This document shows positions 5,867 to 13,063 of a stretch of DNA of 13,244 nt, piece after piece (position 1 is the first letter of the stretch; each line of letters begins with the position of its first letter). The position numbers and the translations under genes are program-made. The notes under the pieces are model-generated. The model was not told the origin of the DNA, did no database searches, and was given only the letters and a program-made list of their open reading frames with translations. This DNA is from Lachnospiraceae bacterium (GTDB taxonomy: Bacteria > Bacillota_A > Clostridia > Lachnospirales > Lachnospiraceae), in contig VSOD01000074.1 of NCBI GenBank assembly GCA_009774655.1, positions 1-13,244 of the forward strand, written 5' to 3'.

Positions 5867-7021
5867 TTACAGCAGCTCCAGCCGCGCTTTCGCAGCGGCA
5901 TACCCGCCGCATCGCCGGTATGCTTTTCGTGCTTCTTCGGGAAATCCGGCGCATTCATAGATGACGCCGATGTTATAGTCGGCCTTGTAGCTGTTCACAC
6001 CTTCTACGGCAAACTCTTCCATAGTAGTAGCTTTCTGGAATTCGGCGACGGCCTGATCAAAGAGCCCGTTATTCATATAGATCAGTCCCATCAGGAAAAC
6101 AAAATCGGCCCGCCCGGAGAATTCTTCGTAAACGCCGAGCAGATTCAGTGCATCCTGATTGCGTTTCAGGTCAAGCAGCGTATAGCCGTAGGACTCCACC
6201 ATGGTCTGTACATAATCCAGAGCCGGGTCTACGTCCATGGCAAGACCTGAGTCAAAGTATTGCGCGGCTTTCTTGTAATCATGAAGTCTGCGGTAGCTTT
6301 GTCCCAGCTGGAAACAGAGGTAGGGGTCTGCCCCCTGTTCCTGCAGTTCTTTTTCCAGAAGGGTGATATTGCGTCTTGATTTCGCAAGCATCTCTTCTTC
6401 GGAACCGTCGTAGCCGACATGGAGCACGGTGACGGGAGCCGGGTAGACATATTTTAGAGGCCGGGCCGCGCCTGCCTGATTCGCGTTTGTTACGGCCACA
6501 TCTGTAAAAGTACCGGACAATTTCTGCCCACAGATATCGGCTGCACCTGTATCGCTGATTTTTTCTCCGGCCCTTGGCACCAGCTGTTCATGAACGGCTC
6601 CCTCAAAATGATAATAGCGCCGATTGACGAACCGGCTTACCCGCACCTGTTCAAAAGCGGTCTGACCGTTCTCTGTAAAGCGGTTGCGAATGAGAATACG
6701 GCCGGCGGAAGCGGGATGGCGCTCCATGCATTTTAGCAGCGCCTTCGTATCAATGGTCTCGATATACTCGTCACAGTCCAGAGAAAGTATCCAGTCATGG
6801 GAGGCTTTGGACAGGGCATAATTTTTGGCGGCGCTGAAATCATCACACCAGTCGAATGAAAAGATCCGGTCGGTGTATCTGCGGGCAAGCTCCACGGTGC
6901 GGTCTTTGGAGCCGGTATCCACCAGCACGATCTCGAAACCGTAGTGCTGCAGACGTTTGCAGCATTCTTCGATATGGGCCTCTTCGTTTTTGGCAATGAT
7001 ACACACGGATACAGGCGTCAC
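5867..7021 (-). CDS. GT2-TPR glycosyltransferase with GTG start (384 aa)
   Basis: Paralogue of the enzymes at 1219-2319 and 7102-8151. Motifs: VSVCIIAKNEE (residues 4-14), VDTGSKDRT (34-42), WCDDFSAAKN (58-67), LDCDE (81-85, DXD-type metal site), HEQLV (144-148), and TPR-like helices from about 233 (DPYLCFQLGQSYRRL; ADFVFLMGLIYMNNGLFDQA; ADYNIGVIYECAGFPEEA). The GTG at 7021 is chosen over ATG codons at 7048 and 7087 because AAGGAGG (7027-7033) lies five bases before it and the protein then starts exactly like both paralogues. Residues 152-193 are an extra segment (ISDTGAADICG...NQAGAARP) that the other two lack. It lies 80 bp after the upstream paralogue and is likely co-transcribed with it. 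Probably acts on flagellin or a surface glycan; specificity unknown. Confidence 0.9.
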   Translation of the reverse strand: MTPVSVCIIAKNEEAHIEECCKRLQHYGFEIVLVDTGSKDRTVELARRYTDRIFSFDWCDDFSAAKNYALSKASHDWILSLDCDEYIETIDTKALLKCMERHPASAGRILIRNRFTENGQTAFEQVRVSRFVNRRYYHFEGAVHEQLVPRAGEKISDTGAADICGQKLSGTFTDVAVTNANQAGAARPLKYVYPAPVTVLHVGYDGSEEEMLAKSRRNITLLEKELQEQGADPYLCFQLGQSYRRLHDYKKAAQYFDSGLAMDVDPALDYVQTMVESYGYTLLDLKRNQDALNLLGVYEEFSGRADFVFLMGLIYMNNGLFDQAVAEFQKATTMEEFAVEGVNSYKADYNIGVIYECAGFPEEARKAYRRCGGYAAAKARLELL

Positions 7022-7101
7022 GGCGGCCTCCTTCTTTCTATTTAACATAACAGACTGACTTCTGAACAGCGCTGCCGCAGTTCGCATAAACAGGCATATT
7101 T

Positions 7102-8151
7102 TCAGGCCAGTTCCCGCAGTTTTCTGACAGCAGGGTCATAATTTCCGCATTTCTTATAATAAAGTCTTGCTTCCTCCAGATTCCCCATGGTCTCATAGAT
7201 GGAAGCGATATTGTAGTTGGCGCGGTAGCTGTTTACGCCTTTGCGGGAGCAGGTGGAAAGGGTTGTGGCCTTCCGGAATTCCTCGATCGCTTTGGCGTAG
7301 TTGCCTTTTTTCATATAGATCATACCCATCAGGTAGACGAAATCCGCCCGGTGGGAGAAGAGTTCATATTTATCCCGCAGTGCCATGGCCAGATCGTATT
7401 TGGCCAGATCCAGCAGGCAGTAGCCGTAAGTCTCCGCCATGCTCTGTACGAAGGCGGATTCGGGGTCGGCATCCAGTTCCAGTCCCTGCTTATAGTAGTG
7501 GGCCGCCTTCTCCATATCGTTGAGGGAGATATAGTTCTGGCCGAGCTGGAAATAGATGTAGGGGCTTGGACCTTTGAGATTCAGGTCATGGAGCAGCATC
7601 TCCAGATTGCGGGTGGCGCGCATACGCTTCTCAGATTCCGTGACGTAGCCTTCATGGTAGAAGGTGAGGGGAATCTGGAAGGATTGCGGCTCCCGGCCGT
7701 CCAGTGTGCAGACCTGCTCGTGGATGCAGCCCTCATAATGGCAGTATTTCCTGTTAAAAAGCCTGCCGATGCGTTCCGACATAATGGAGCGGACGCCCTG
7801 GATGATGTAGGGATTGTTGCGGACGATCATGCCGACGCAGCGGCTGTTGGCTTCCAGCGCGTCCTCCAGTTCTGCCAGATTGACGTTCTCCAGATATTCG
7901 TCACAGTCTATGACAAGCACCCAGTCATTGGATGCCTGTTGGATCGAGAAATTCCTGGCGGCGCTGAAATCATCACACCAGGCAAAGTGAAATACTTTGT
8001 CGGTATATTTTTGGGCGGTCTCGACGGTCCTGTCCACCGAACCCGTGTCCACCACAATGACTTCGAACCTGCAGGGACGCAGCCTTTTTAAACATTCTTC
8101 TATGTGATTGTCTTCGTTCTTTGCGATCATGCATACTGAAACTGGAAGCAT
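7102..8151 (-). CDS. GT2-TPR glycosyltransferase (349 aa)
   Basis: First gene of the minus-strand run. GT-A motifs: LPVSVCMIAKNED (2-14), VDTGSVDRT, FAWCDDFSAARN, the metal-binding DCDE and HEQVC, then TPR-like helices in the C-terminal half (SPYIYFQLGQNYISLNDMEKA; ADFVYLMGMIYMKKGNYAKA; ANYNIASIYETMGNLEEA). It is the most compact of the three paralogues, lacking the insert of its neighbour. The ATG at 8151 has GAGGTGA upstream. It is closest in wording to the neighbour at 5867-7021 (shared VNSYKA/RA(D/N)YNI segment), suggesting a local duplication. Probably a cytosolic sugar transferase for flagellin or a surface glycan (inference). Confidence 0.92.
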   Translation of the reverse strand: MLPVSVCMIAKNEDNHIEECLKRLRPCRFEVIVVDTGSVDRTVETAQKYTDKVFHFAWCDDFSAARNFSIQQASNDWVLVIDCDEYLENVNLAELEDALEANSRCVGMIVRNNPYIIQGVRSIMSERIGRLFNRKYCHYEGCIHEQVCTLDGREPQSFQIPLTFYHEGYVTESEKRMRATRNLEMLLHDLNLKGPSPYIYFQLGQNYISLNDMEKAAHYYKQGLELDADPESAFVQSMAETYGYCLLDLAKYDLAMALRDKYELFSHRADFVYLMGMIYMKKGNYAKAIEEFRKATTLSTCSRKGVNSYRANYNIASIYETMGNLEEARLYYKKCGNYDPAVRKLRELA

Positions 8152-8223
8152 GGGCTCACCTCTTCGTTTTTCCTGTTTATTTCATATTAGCATTTTCTGT
8201 TTGTTCCGACAATATTATTTTTA

Positions 8224-8254
8224 TTTATACTTATTGCACAAAAAAATGTCTCAA
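8224..8254 (-). promoter_or_regulatory. Tentative promoter of the minus-strand glycosyltransferase run
   Basis: On the minus strand TTGAGA (8249-8254) and TATAAA (8224-8229) each match the sigma-A boxes at five of six positions, but the 19-base spacer is longer than ideal. It is the best candidate I see in the 230-bp divergent gap 8152-8381, which otherwise holds only A/T-rich sequence and the two ribosome sites. Confidence 0.3.
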
Positions 8255-8381
8255 AACACAACAACCTGCCGATGATGACGAAATACCGTTAAAATATCGG
8301 ATTCGGTGCTTCCTTTTCGCAGAAGTTTGTGGTAAACTGTGTATAAATAACCAGAATCATACATTAATAGGAGGGACTACT

Positions 8382-8726
8382 ATGACAAAGGCAGAGATTT
8401 TGAAGGCAGAAATTTTGAAACAGTACAAAAGTGTCAGACAGTTCGCCATTGAGATGGAAATTCCGTACTCTACATTGGTTACTGCTCTGGACAGAGGCAT
8501 CGAGGGGATGGCCTACGGTACTGTGATCAGAATGTGTGACAAACTGAACCTGAATCCTGTTGACTTTACGCCGCTTAATCAGAAGAGCGTGCTTGGAAGT
8601 AAGATTATGGAGAACCGCGTGATGCAGTATTATGTGAAACTGAATAAGACAGGGCGCAAGAAAGCATTGGAACTGATGGAAGATTATGCGCAGCTGGATA
8701 AGTATAAGGCGGTTGAGGAGAATTGA
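8382..8726 (+). CDS. Small HTH (XRE-like) DNA-binding protein (114 aa)
   Basis: A helix-turn-helix of Cro/C1 type at about residues 17-62 (SVRQFAIEMEIPYSTLVTALDRGIE, then YGTVIRMCDKLNLNPVDF), followed by a helical C-terminal tail (about 75-110: NRVMQYYVKLNKTGRKKALELMEDY) that may dimerise. No membrane segment or sensor domain is seen. The ATG at 8382 has AGGAGG upstream; the longer reading frame from 8121 has no support. The N-terminus contains a duplicated (K)AEIL from a 15-bp tandem repeat. The stop codon overlaps the upstream glf ATG by one base, suggesting an operon with the mutase and perhaps local control of the locus. The target is unknown. Confidence 0.82.
   Translation: MTKAEILKAEILKQYKSVRQFAIEMEIPYSTLVTALDRGIEGMAYGTVIRMCDKLNLNPVDFTPLNQKSVLGSKIMENRVMQYYVKLNKTGRKKALELMEDYAQLDKYKAVEEN
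8388..8417 (+). repeat. 15-bp tandem repeat at the start of the HTH gene
   Basis: AAGGCAGAGATTTTG (8388-8402) is followed directly by AAGGCAGAAATTTTG (8403-8417), one mismatch. It duplicates five codons in frame right after the start codon. Confidence 0.85.
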
Positions 8727-9910
8727 TGAAGTGTGAAGAGAGTACTGGCCTTTGTAAGGAAGAAGGCATGGGGCGCAGGTATGATTATCTGATCGTGGGG
8801 GCAGGGCTGTATGGCGCGGTCTTTGCCCACGAGATGAAGCGGCAGGGCAGGCAGGTGCTTGTGATCGACAGGCGGGCGCATATTGCCGGCAATATCTACA
8901 CAGAGCAGGTTCTGGATATTCAGGTGCACAAGTACGGCGCGCATATTTTCCACACATCCGACAGGAAGATCTGGGAATATGTGAACCGGTTTGCCGAGTT
9001 TAATCATTATATAAATTCACCGATCGCATATTATAAGGGAGAGTTGTATAATCTCCCTTTTAATATGAACACTTTCAGCAGAATGTGGGGTGTGATGACG
9101 CCGGCTGAGGCCAAAGCAAGAATTGCAGAGCAGATCGGGGCGCTGCAGATCACGGATCCGCAGAATCTGGAGGAGCAGGCGCTTTCTCTGGTGGGCACCG
9201 ACGTTTATGAGAAGCTGGTCAAAGGATATACCGAGAAGCAGTGGGGCAGGGATTGTAAAGAACTGCCGGCGTTTATCATCAAGCGCCTGCCGCTGCGGTT
9301 TACTTACGATAATAATTATTTTAATGACCGTTATCAGGGCATTCCCGTAGGCGGATATACTGCCATGGTAGAGAAAATGCTGCAGGGGATCGAAGTGCGG
9401 ACAGGCGTTTCCTACCGGGAATTTGCGGTGGAGCAGGAGACGGCGGACGGCATTGTGGTGTCGGACCATGCGGGGAATACTTACCGGAAGGTAGTCTATA
9501 CGGGGATGCTGGATGAGTATTTCGACTACAGTCTGGGCCATCTGGAGTACCGTTCCCTTCGGTTTGAGACGGAACAGATGCCGCAGTGTGACAACTATCA
9601 GGGCAATGCGGTGGTGAATTACACGGAGCGGGAAGTTCCCTACACGAGAGTGATCGAGCATAAGCATTTTGAGTTCGGCACGCAGCCGGGCACGGTGATC
9701 ACCAGAGAGTATCCGGCGGAGTGGCGGGAAGGGGATGAACCTTACTATCCGGTCAATGACGAGCGCAACAGCGCGTTGCTTAAGAAATATCAGGAACTGG
9801 CATCCGGCAGGCCGCATATTGTATTCGGCGGGCGGCTGGGACAGTACCGCTATTATGATATGGACAAGGTGATCGCGGCGGCGCTTGACGCAGTGGCGGC
9901 CATGACGTGA
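8726..9910 (+). CDS. glf: UDP-galactopyranose mutase
   Basis: Flavoenzyme interconverting UDP-galactopyranose and UDP-galactofuranose, the donor for Galf in surface glycans; cytosolic, needs reduced FAD. Visible: the FAD-binding YDYLIVGAGLYGAVFAHE with GxGxxG (residues 25-30 from this start), a strand-ending acidic residue (VLVIDRR), HKYGAHIFHT, NLPFNMNTF, EKQWGR (170-175), IPVGGYTAMVEKML, YTRVIEHKHF and the C-terminal FGGRLGQYRYYDMD. It follows E. coli Glf closely over its whole length. ATG 8726 has AGGAG five bases upstream and overlaps the previous stop by one base. ATG 8768 (AAGGA upstream) would give 380 residues starting MGRRYDYL, nearer to usual family starts and also possible. It is the only sugar-nucleotide gene in the window and suggests Galf in the glycan made here. 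Confidence 0.97.
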   Translation: MKCEESTGLCKEEGMGRRYDYLIVGAGLYGAVFAHEMKRQGRQVLVIDRRAHIAGNIYTEQVLDIQVHKYGAHIFHTSDRKIWEYVNRFAEFNHYINSPIAYYKGELYNLPFNMNTFSRMWGVMTPAEAKARIAEQIGALQITDPQNLEEQALSLVGTDVYEKLVKGYTEKQWGRDCKELPAFIIKRLPLRFTYDNNYFNDRYQGIPVGGYTAMVEKMLQGIEVRTGVSYREFAVEQETADGIVVSDHAGNTYRKVVYTGMLDEYFDYSLGHLEYRSLRFETEQMPQCDNYQGNAVVNYTEREVPYTRVIEHKHFEFGTQPGTVITREYPAEWREGDEPYYPVNDERNSALLKKYQELASGRPHIVFGGRLGQYRYYDMDKVIAAALDAVAAMT

Positions 9911-9941
9911 GCATCATGATATTATGATCGAAATTTTTCCG

Positions 9942-9973
9942 GGCAGAGTATTGACAAGGAACGATACTCTGCC
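9942..9973. promoter_or_regulatory. Inverted repeat interlaced with the promoter (candidate operator)
   Basis: GGCAGAGTAT (9942-9951) and ATACTCTGCC (9964-9973) are exact reverse complements spaced by 12 bases. The arms overlap the first base of the -35 box and end immediately before the -10. No T-run follows, so a glf terminator is less likely than a repressor site, though a weak terminator is not excluded. Confidence 0.55.
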
Positions 9974-9979
9974 TATAAT
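9951..9979 (+). promoter_or_regulatory. Consensus sigma-A promoter of the carboxyltransferase gene
   Basis: TTGACA (9951-9956) and TATAAT (9974-9979) are both perfect matches with the optimal 17-base spacer. The predicted start is near 9986, giving a leader of about 94 bases before the ATG at 10080. Confidence 0.9.
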
Positions 9980-9989
9980 ACAAAAAGAT

Positions 9990-10006
9990 AGTTTGATTAT
10001 CAAAGT
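9990..10006. promoter_or_regulatory. FabT-type operator
   Basis: AGTTTGATTATCAAAGT matches the known Firmicute FabT consensus ANTTTGATTATCAAATT at all but one defined position. The core TTTGAT-T-ATCAAA (9992-10004) is an exact palindrome. It lies just downstream of the predicted transcription start, where a bound MarR-family repressor would block initiation. This suggests control by fatty-acid status. Confidence 0.7.
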
Positions 10007-10007
10007 A

Positions 10008-10020
10008 TTGGATAGTCAAA
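10008..10020. promoter_or_regulatory. Second, degenerate FabT-like box
   Basis: TTGGATAGTCAAA matches the TTTGATTATCAAA core at 10 of 13 positions and sits 16 bp downstream of the first box, about one and a half helical turns away. It may be a weaker second binding site. Confidence 0.4.
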
Positions 10021-10079
10021 TGAAATAAAAGAGAAAAGAAATAAACCATATCATGAGTAAAGAAGCAACAGGAGGCGTT

Positions 10080-11696
10080 ATGAACTGGAACGAGGCTGTT
10101 AAAGAATTGGATAGCAGGAGAGCGCGGGCGCTCCTGGGCGGTGGTCAGAACCGAATCGACAAGCAGCATGCCACAGGCAAGATGACGGCGCGGGAGAGGA
10201 TTGAAGTGCTGCTCGATCCGGGAACTTTTGTGGAAGTGGACGGATTTCTGGAGTCGAGGATCGACGACTTTGATCTGGATAAAAGGCGAGTGCCGGGAGA
10301 CGGCGTGGTGACCGGATACGGAGAGATTGACGGCCGGCAGGTGTTTGTGGCCAGTGAGGATTTCACGGTGATCGGCGGTACGCTGGGCGAATACCATTCC
10401 TTTAAGATTTGCCGGATCCAGGATATGGCGATGGAGATGAAGGCGCCCCTGATCTGTATCAACGACAGCGGCGGCGCCCGTATTGAAGAGGGGATTTCTT
10501 CGCTCAGCGGCTACAGCGGCATGTTCCTGCGGCATACGAAAGCATCCGGCGTGATCCCGCAGATTGCGGTCATTCTGGGACCATGTTCCGGCGGCGCCTG
10601 CTATGCGCCGGCCATCTGTGATTTTATTTTTATGGTAAAAGATATCTCCAAGATGTTTATCACGGGCCCGAACGTGGTGAAGACGGTCATCAATGAGGAA
10701 GTGTCGGTGGAGGAGCTGGGCGGCGCGCAGGTACACGCGAAGAAAAGCGGCGTATCCCATTTTACCTACGACACGGAGAATGAATGCCTGATGGGCGTGC
10801 GCAAGCTGCTTTCCTATCTGCCGGGCAACTGGACGGAGAAACCGCCGGTGATCAATAATGTGGAGCGGCAGAGCATCCTGCCGAAGGTGGGTAAGGTATT
10901 TGGCAAAGTGGAAAATGGCCGGGTGGCTTCCGCCATGAAAGCGAAGGCGGCCAAGATCAGGGATATCGTCCCGGACAATTCCCGCCATGCCTATGACGTC
11001 AAGGAAGTGATAGACTGTATCGTGGATGAGGCCAGCTTTTTCGAGGTACAGAAAGAATTTGCCACCAATGCGGTGGTGGGCTTTTGCCGGATGGAAGGCA
11101 GAGTGGTGGGCATCGTGGCCAACCAGCCCAACTCCATGGGCGGTTCTCTGGACTATCATGCGTCCGACAAGATCGCCAGATTCATCCGTTTCTGCGACTG
11201 CTTTAACATTCCGCTGATCACGCTGATCGACGTGCCTGCGTTCCTGCCCGGCACGGCACAGGAGCACAACGGCATCATCCGGCACGGGGCGAAGATCCTC
11301 TATGCCTATTCGGAGGCGACGGTGCCCAAGATCTCGCTGATCATGCGTAAGGCCTACGGCGGCGCCTACATCGCCATGAATTCCAAGGAGATGGGGGCGG
11401 ATATCGTCTATGCGTGGCCCATCGCCGAGATCGCGGTCATGGGAGCCGACGGTGCGGTCAATATTGCCTTTAAGCGCAAGATCAAGAATGCGGCGGATCC
11501 GGAAGCCATGCGGGCACAGTGCAAGGCTGAGTATGAGGAACGGTTCTTGAATCCTTATGTGGCGGCGGCCAGAGGATATGTAAATGAGGTCATCAAGCCG
11601 GAAGAGACCAGGACAGCGCTGGTGAAGGCTTTGAGAGGTCTTAAGAATAAAACGGCCGAGGGACCGAAGAAGAAACACGGCAACATTCCGCTGTAA
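10080..11696 (+). CDS. Acyl-CoA carboxylase carboxyltransferase subunit (PccB/MmdA-like, 538 aa)
   Basis: Biotin-dependent carboxyltransferase of the crotonase-like fold, moving CO2 between carboxybiotin and an acyl-CoA. Full length for the family. Visible: GKMTARERIEVLLDPGTF (33-50), DFTVIGGTLGE (94-104), the first oxyanion-hole region DSGGARIEEG (129-138), GPCSGGACYAPA, the C-terminal half VANQPNSMGGSLDYHASDKIARFIRFCD (346-373), VPAFLPG and the second oxyanion-hole KAYGGAYIAM (424-433). Ile431 lies where AccB-type enzymes have Ile and propionyl-specific PccB has Asp, hinting at acetyl-CoA or broad use. ATG 10080 is chosen over 10053 because AGGAGG lies four bases before it. It has its own promoter with FabT-like boxes and its own terminator, and no biotin carboxylase, biotin carrier or decarboxylase subunit is adjacent. 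A methylmalonyl-CoA decarboxylase alpha role remains possible. Confidence 0.93.
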   Translation: MNWNEAVKELDSRRARALLGGGQNRIDKQHATGKMTARERIEVLLDPGTFVEVDGFLESRIDDFDLDKRRVPGDGVVTGYGEIDGRQVFVASEDFTVIGGTLGEYHSFKICRIQDMAMEMKAPLICINDSGGARIEEGISSLSGYSGMFLRHTKASGVIPQIAVILGPCSGGACYAPAICDFIFMVKDISKMFITGPNVVKTVINEEVSVEELGGAQVHAKKSGVSHFTYDTENECLMGVRKLLSYLPGNWTEKPPVINNVERQSILPKVGKVFGKVENGRVASAMKAKAAKIRDIVPDNSRHAYDVKEVIDCIVDEASFFEVQKEFATNAVVGFCRMEGRVVGIVANQPNSMGGSLDYHASDKIARFIRFCDCFNIPLITLIDVPAFLPGTAQEHNGIIRHGAKILYAYSEATVPKISLIMRKAYGGAYIAMNSKEMGADIVYAWPIAEIAVMGADGAVNIAFKRKIKNAADPEAMRAQCKAEYEERFLNPYVAAARGYVNEVIKPEETRTALVKALRGLKNKTAEGPKKKHGNIPL

Positions 11697-11709
11697 TCTG
11701 CCGACAGAA

Positions 11710-11734
11710 AAGACAGGCCGAATCGACCTGTCTT
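11710..11734. terminator. Bidirectional rho-independent terminator
   Basis: AAGACAGG (11710-11717) pairs with CCTGTCTT (11727-11734) around a 9-base loop, between the convergent stops at 11696 and 11753. T-rich sequence follows on the plus strand (CTTTATCTTAT) and TTTTC on the minus strand, so it can serve both genes. Confidence 0.8.
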
Positions 11735-11752
11735 CTTTATCTTATCATAGTC

Positions 11753-13063
11753 TTAACAGTAGCCGTTGAACATCATGCCGCTGTAGGCGCTGGTGATATA
11801 AGGGCTGGCAAAGTTCTTGCCGGGGTTCTTGTAGGCCACGATGGTGTTGTTGACATAGTTCATCGGGTCAAGAGCCACCTGGTTGGACTTGCGCAGGACA
11901 GAGTTTGTGAAACTCTTCATAGGCTGGAATGCCTCTTTGGCATCTTCGCTCATGGCGGTCTCGCGCAGCGTATCGTCGTCCACTTCCAGTCTGCCGTCCA
12001 GATTCAGGTTCAGGCCGACGTTGGTAAGGTCGTTGGCGTAAACTCTTGCCACACCGCTCATCTCGTTGAAGAGACGGCTGCTCTTGGGCTGTTCGTCCTT
12101 GTATTCGGAGACGGCATTGAGAAAAGTATTGTAGCCGTTTACCAGCGTGTTGACATTCTCGGCCAGGGAATCCACATCCGTCTTAAGGCCGATGGAGGCA
12201 TATGCGCCGTCCTCGCCGCTCACACCTGTCAGCTGCACTTCATAGATACGATCCAGGGCAATACGGTTGGAAGCGGAACTTCTCGGCTCTCCGTTCACAA
12301 GGAAGGAAGCGTTGGAAGGCGGCGTGGATATATAGTCCAGCCCGAAATACTCAACCGCGCCGGAAGTCTTGCTCGTGCGGTTATCGGATATATGAAAAAT
12401 GCGGGAATTGCCGTTCTTCACGCCGGTCGTGTTGGATTCCATGCGCAGATAGGAAGAACCGTCTTCGTCCGTGAAAGCGCTCGCGGTGATACCGATGTTG
12501 GAATTGGTGATCAGCCGGGCAAGACGCGCCTGTACGGTGCGGTTCGTATCTGTCGGCCGGATGCCGAACTGGAATTCGTAATTCAGATCCTCGATCCTGA
12601 CATCAAAAGAATAGGTGTCAGGCGCCAGCGCGACAGGCTCATCGGCGGGAAGGAACTTCCCCATATTGACCTGCGGCGTAGCCAGACGATCCACCTCGAT
12701 ATCATAGGAGGGGGCATCTGCATTCTGTCCTGCGGAACCGATATAGGAAGCAGTAGCAATCTCCTCATTGCTGGAAAAGGCAACCTTCTTATTCAGAAGT
12801 TCCTCTTCGTCAAGACCACCCAGGGAAGCGATGGTGTTGCGCAGCTCTCTGGCGTTCTCTTTCACGCTGATGGCAAACTGCTGGGAACTGCGGCTGGTAT
12901 CCAGGATAAACAGCGGCGATTCCTTATTCATTTTGACAATGGAATTATATACACGGCGAAGCTCGCTCTTCTTATGAGAATCGTAAGGTGAACTGGACTT
13001 TGGTGCATATGTGGTCATGTAAAAGTTGTAGACGTTAGATAAATTACCGATTGTATTCGACAT
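11753..13063 (-). CDS. FliD-like flagellar filament-cap / hook-associated protein (436 aa)
   Basis: Probably a divergent FliD (HAP2) or related flagellar secreted protein. FliD-like features: SYDIEVDRLATPQ (119-131, like the FliD_N beta segment), NASFLVNGEPRSSASNRIALDRIYEVQLTG (251-280, like the FliD stretch naming a motif then a variable loop), DSLAENVNTLVNGYNTFLNAVSEY (298-321) and VGLNLNLDGRLEVDDDTLRE (349-368), close to FliD_C. It is shorter than or similar to many FliD proteins and lacks the usual N-terminal GLGSGLD-type motif; residues 1-115 are instead a Ser/Lys-rich start and a long helix. It has no signal peptide, as for substrates of flagellar export, and ends in SGMMFNGYC. The ATG at 13063 has AAGGAGG upstream; longer frames to 13198 lack support. 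Assignment to FliD is moderate, flagellar location likely. Confidence 0.6.
   Translation of the reverse strand: MSNTIGNLSNVYNFYMTTYAPKSSSPYDSHKKSELRRVYNSIVKMNKESPLFILDTSRSSQQFAISVKENARELRNTIASLGGLDEEELLNKKVAFSSNEEIATASYIGSAGQNADAPSYDIEVDRLATPQVNMGKFLPADEPVALAPDTYSFDVRIEDLNYEFQFGIRPTDTNRTVQARLARLITNSNIGITASAFTDEDGSSYLRMESNTTGVKNGNSRIFHISDNRTSKTSGAVEYFGLDYISTPPSNASFLVNGEPRSSASNRIALDRIYEVQLTGVSGEDGAYASIGLKTDVDSLAENVNTLVNGYNTFLNAVSEYKDEQPKSSRLFNEMSGVARVYANDLTNVGLNLNLDGRLEVDDDTLRETAMSEDAKEAFQPMKSFTNSVLRKSNQVALDPMNYVNNTIVAYKNPGKNFASPYITSAYSGMMFNGYC

Noticed and set aside
7351..8091. A 246-codon plus-strand frame opposite a GT2-TPR gene
   Set aside because: The minus-strand gene has all GT2 motifs and a ribosome site; the plus-strand frame has neither.
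9017..9817. A 266-codon minus-strand frame opposite glf
   Set aside because: Same effect; glf is certain on the plus strand and the antisense frame has no ribosome site or family motif.
9911..9940. Possible terminator after glf (ATCAT / ATGAT followed by ATTTTT)
   Set aside because: Only a five-base A/T stem; too weak to call.
9780..11678. A 632-codon open frame on the minus strand opposite the carboxyltransferase and the glf 3' end
   Set aside because: It is a shadow of GC-rich codon use on the plus strand: the plus-strand protein is unmistakable, while the antisense product is rich in His/Arg and matches no family.
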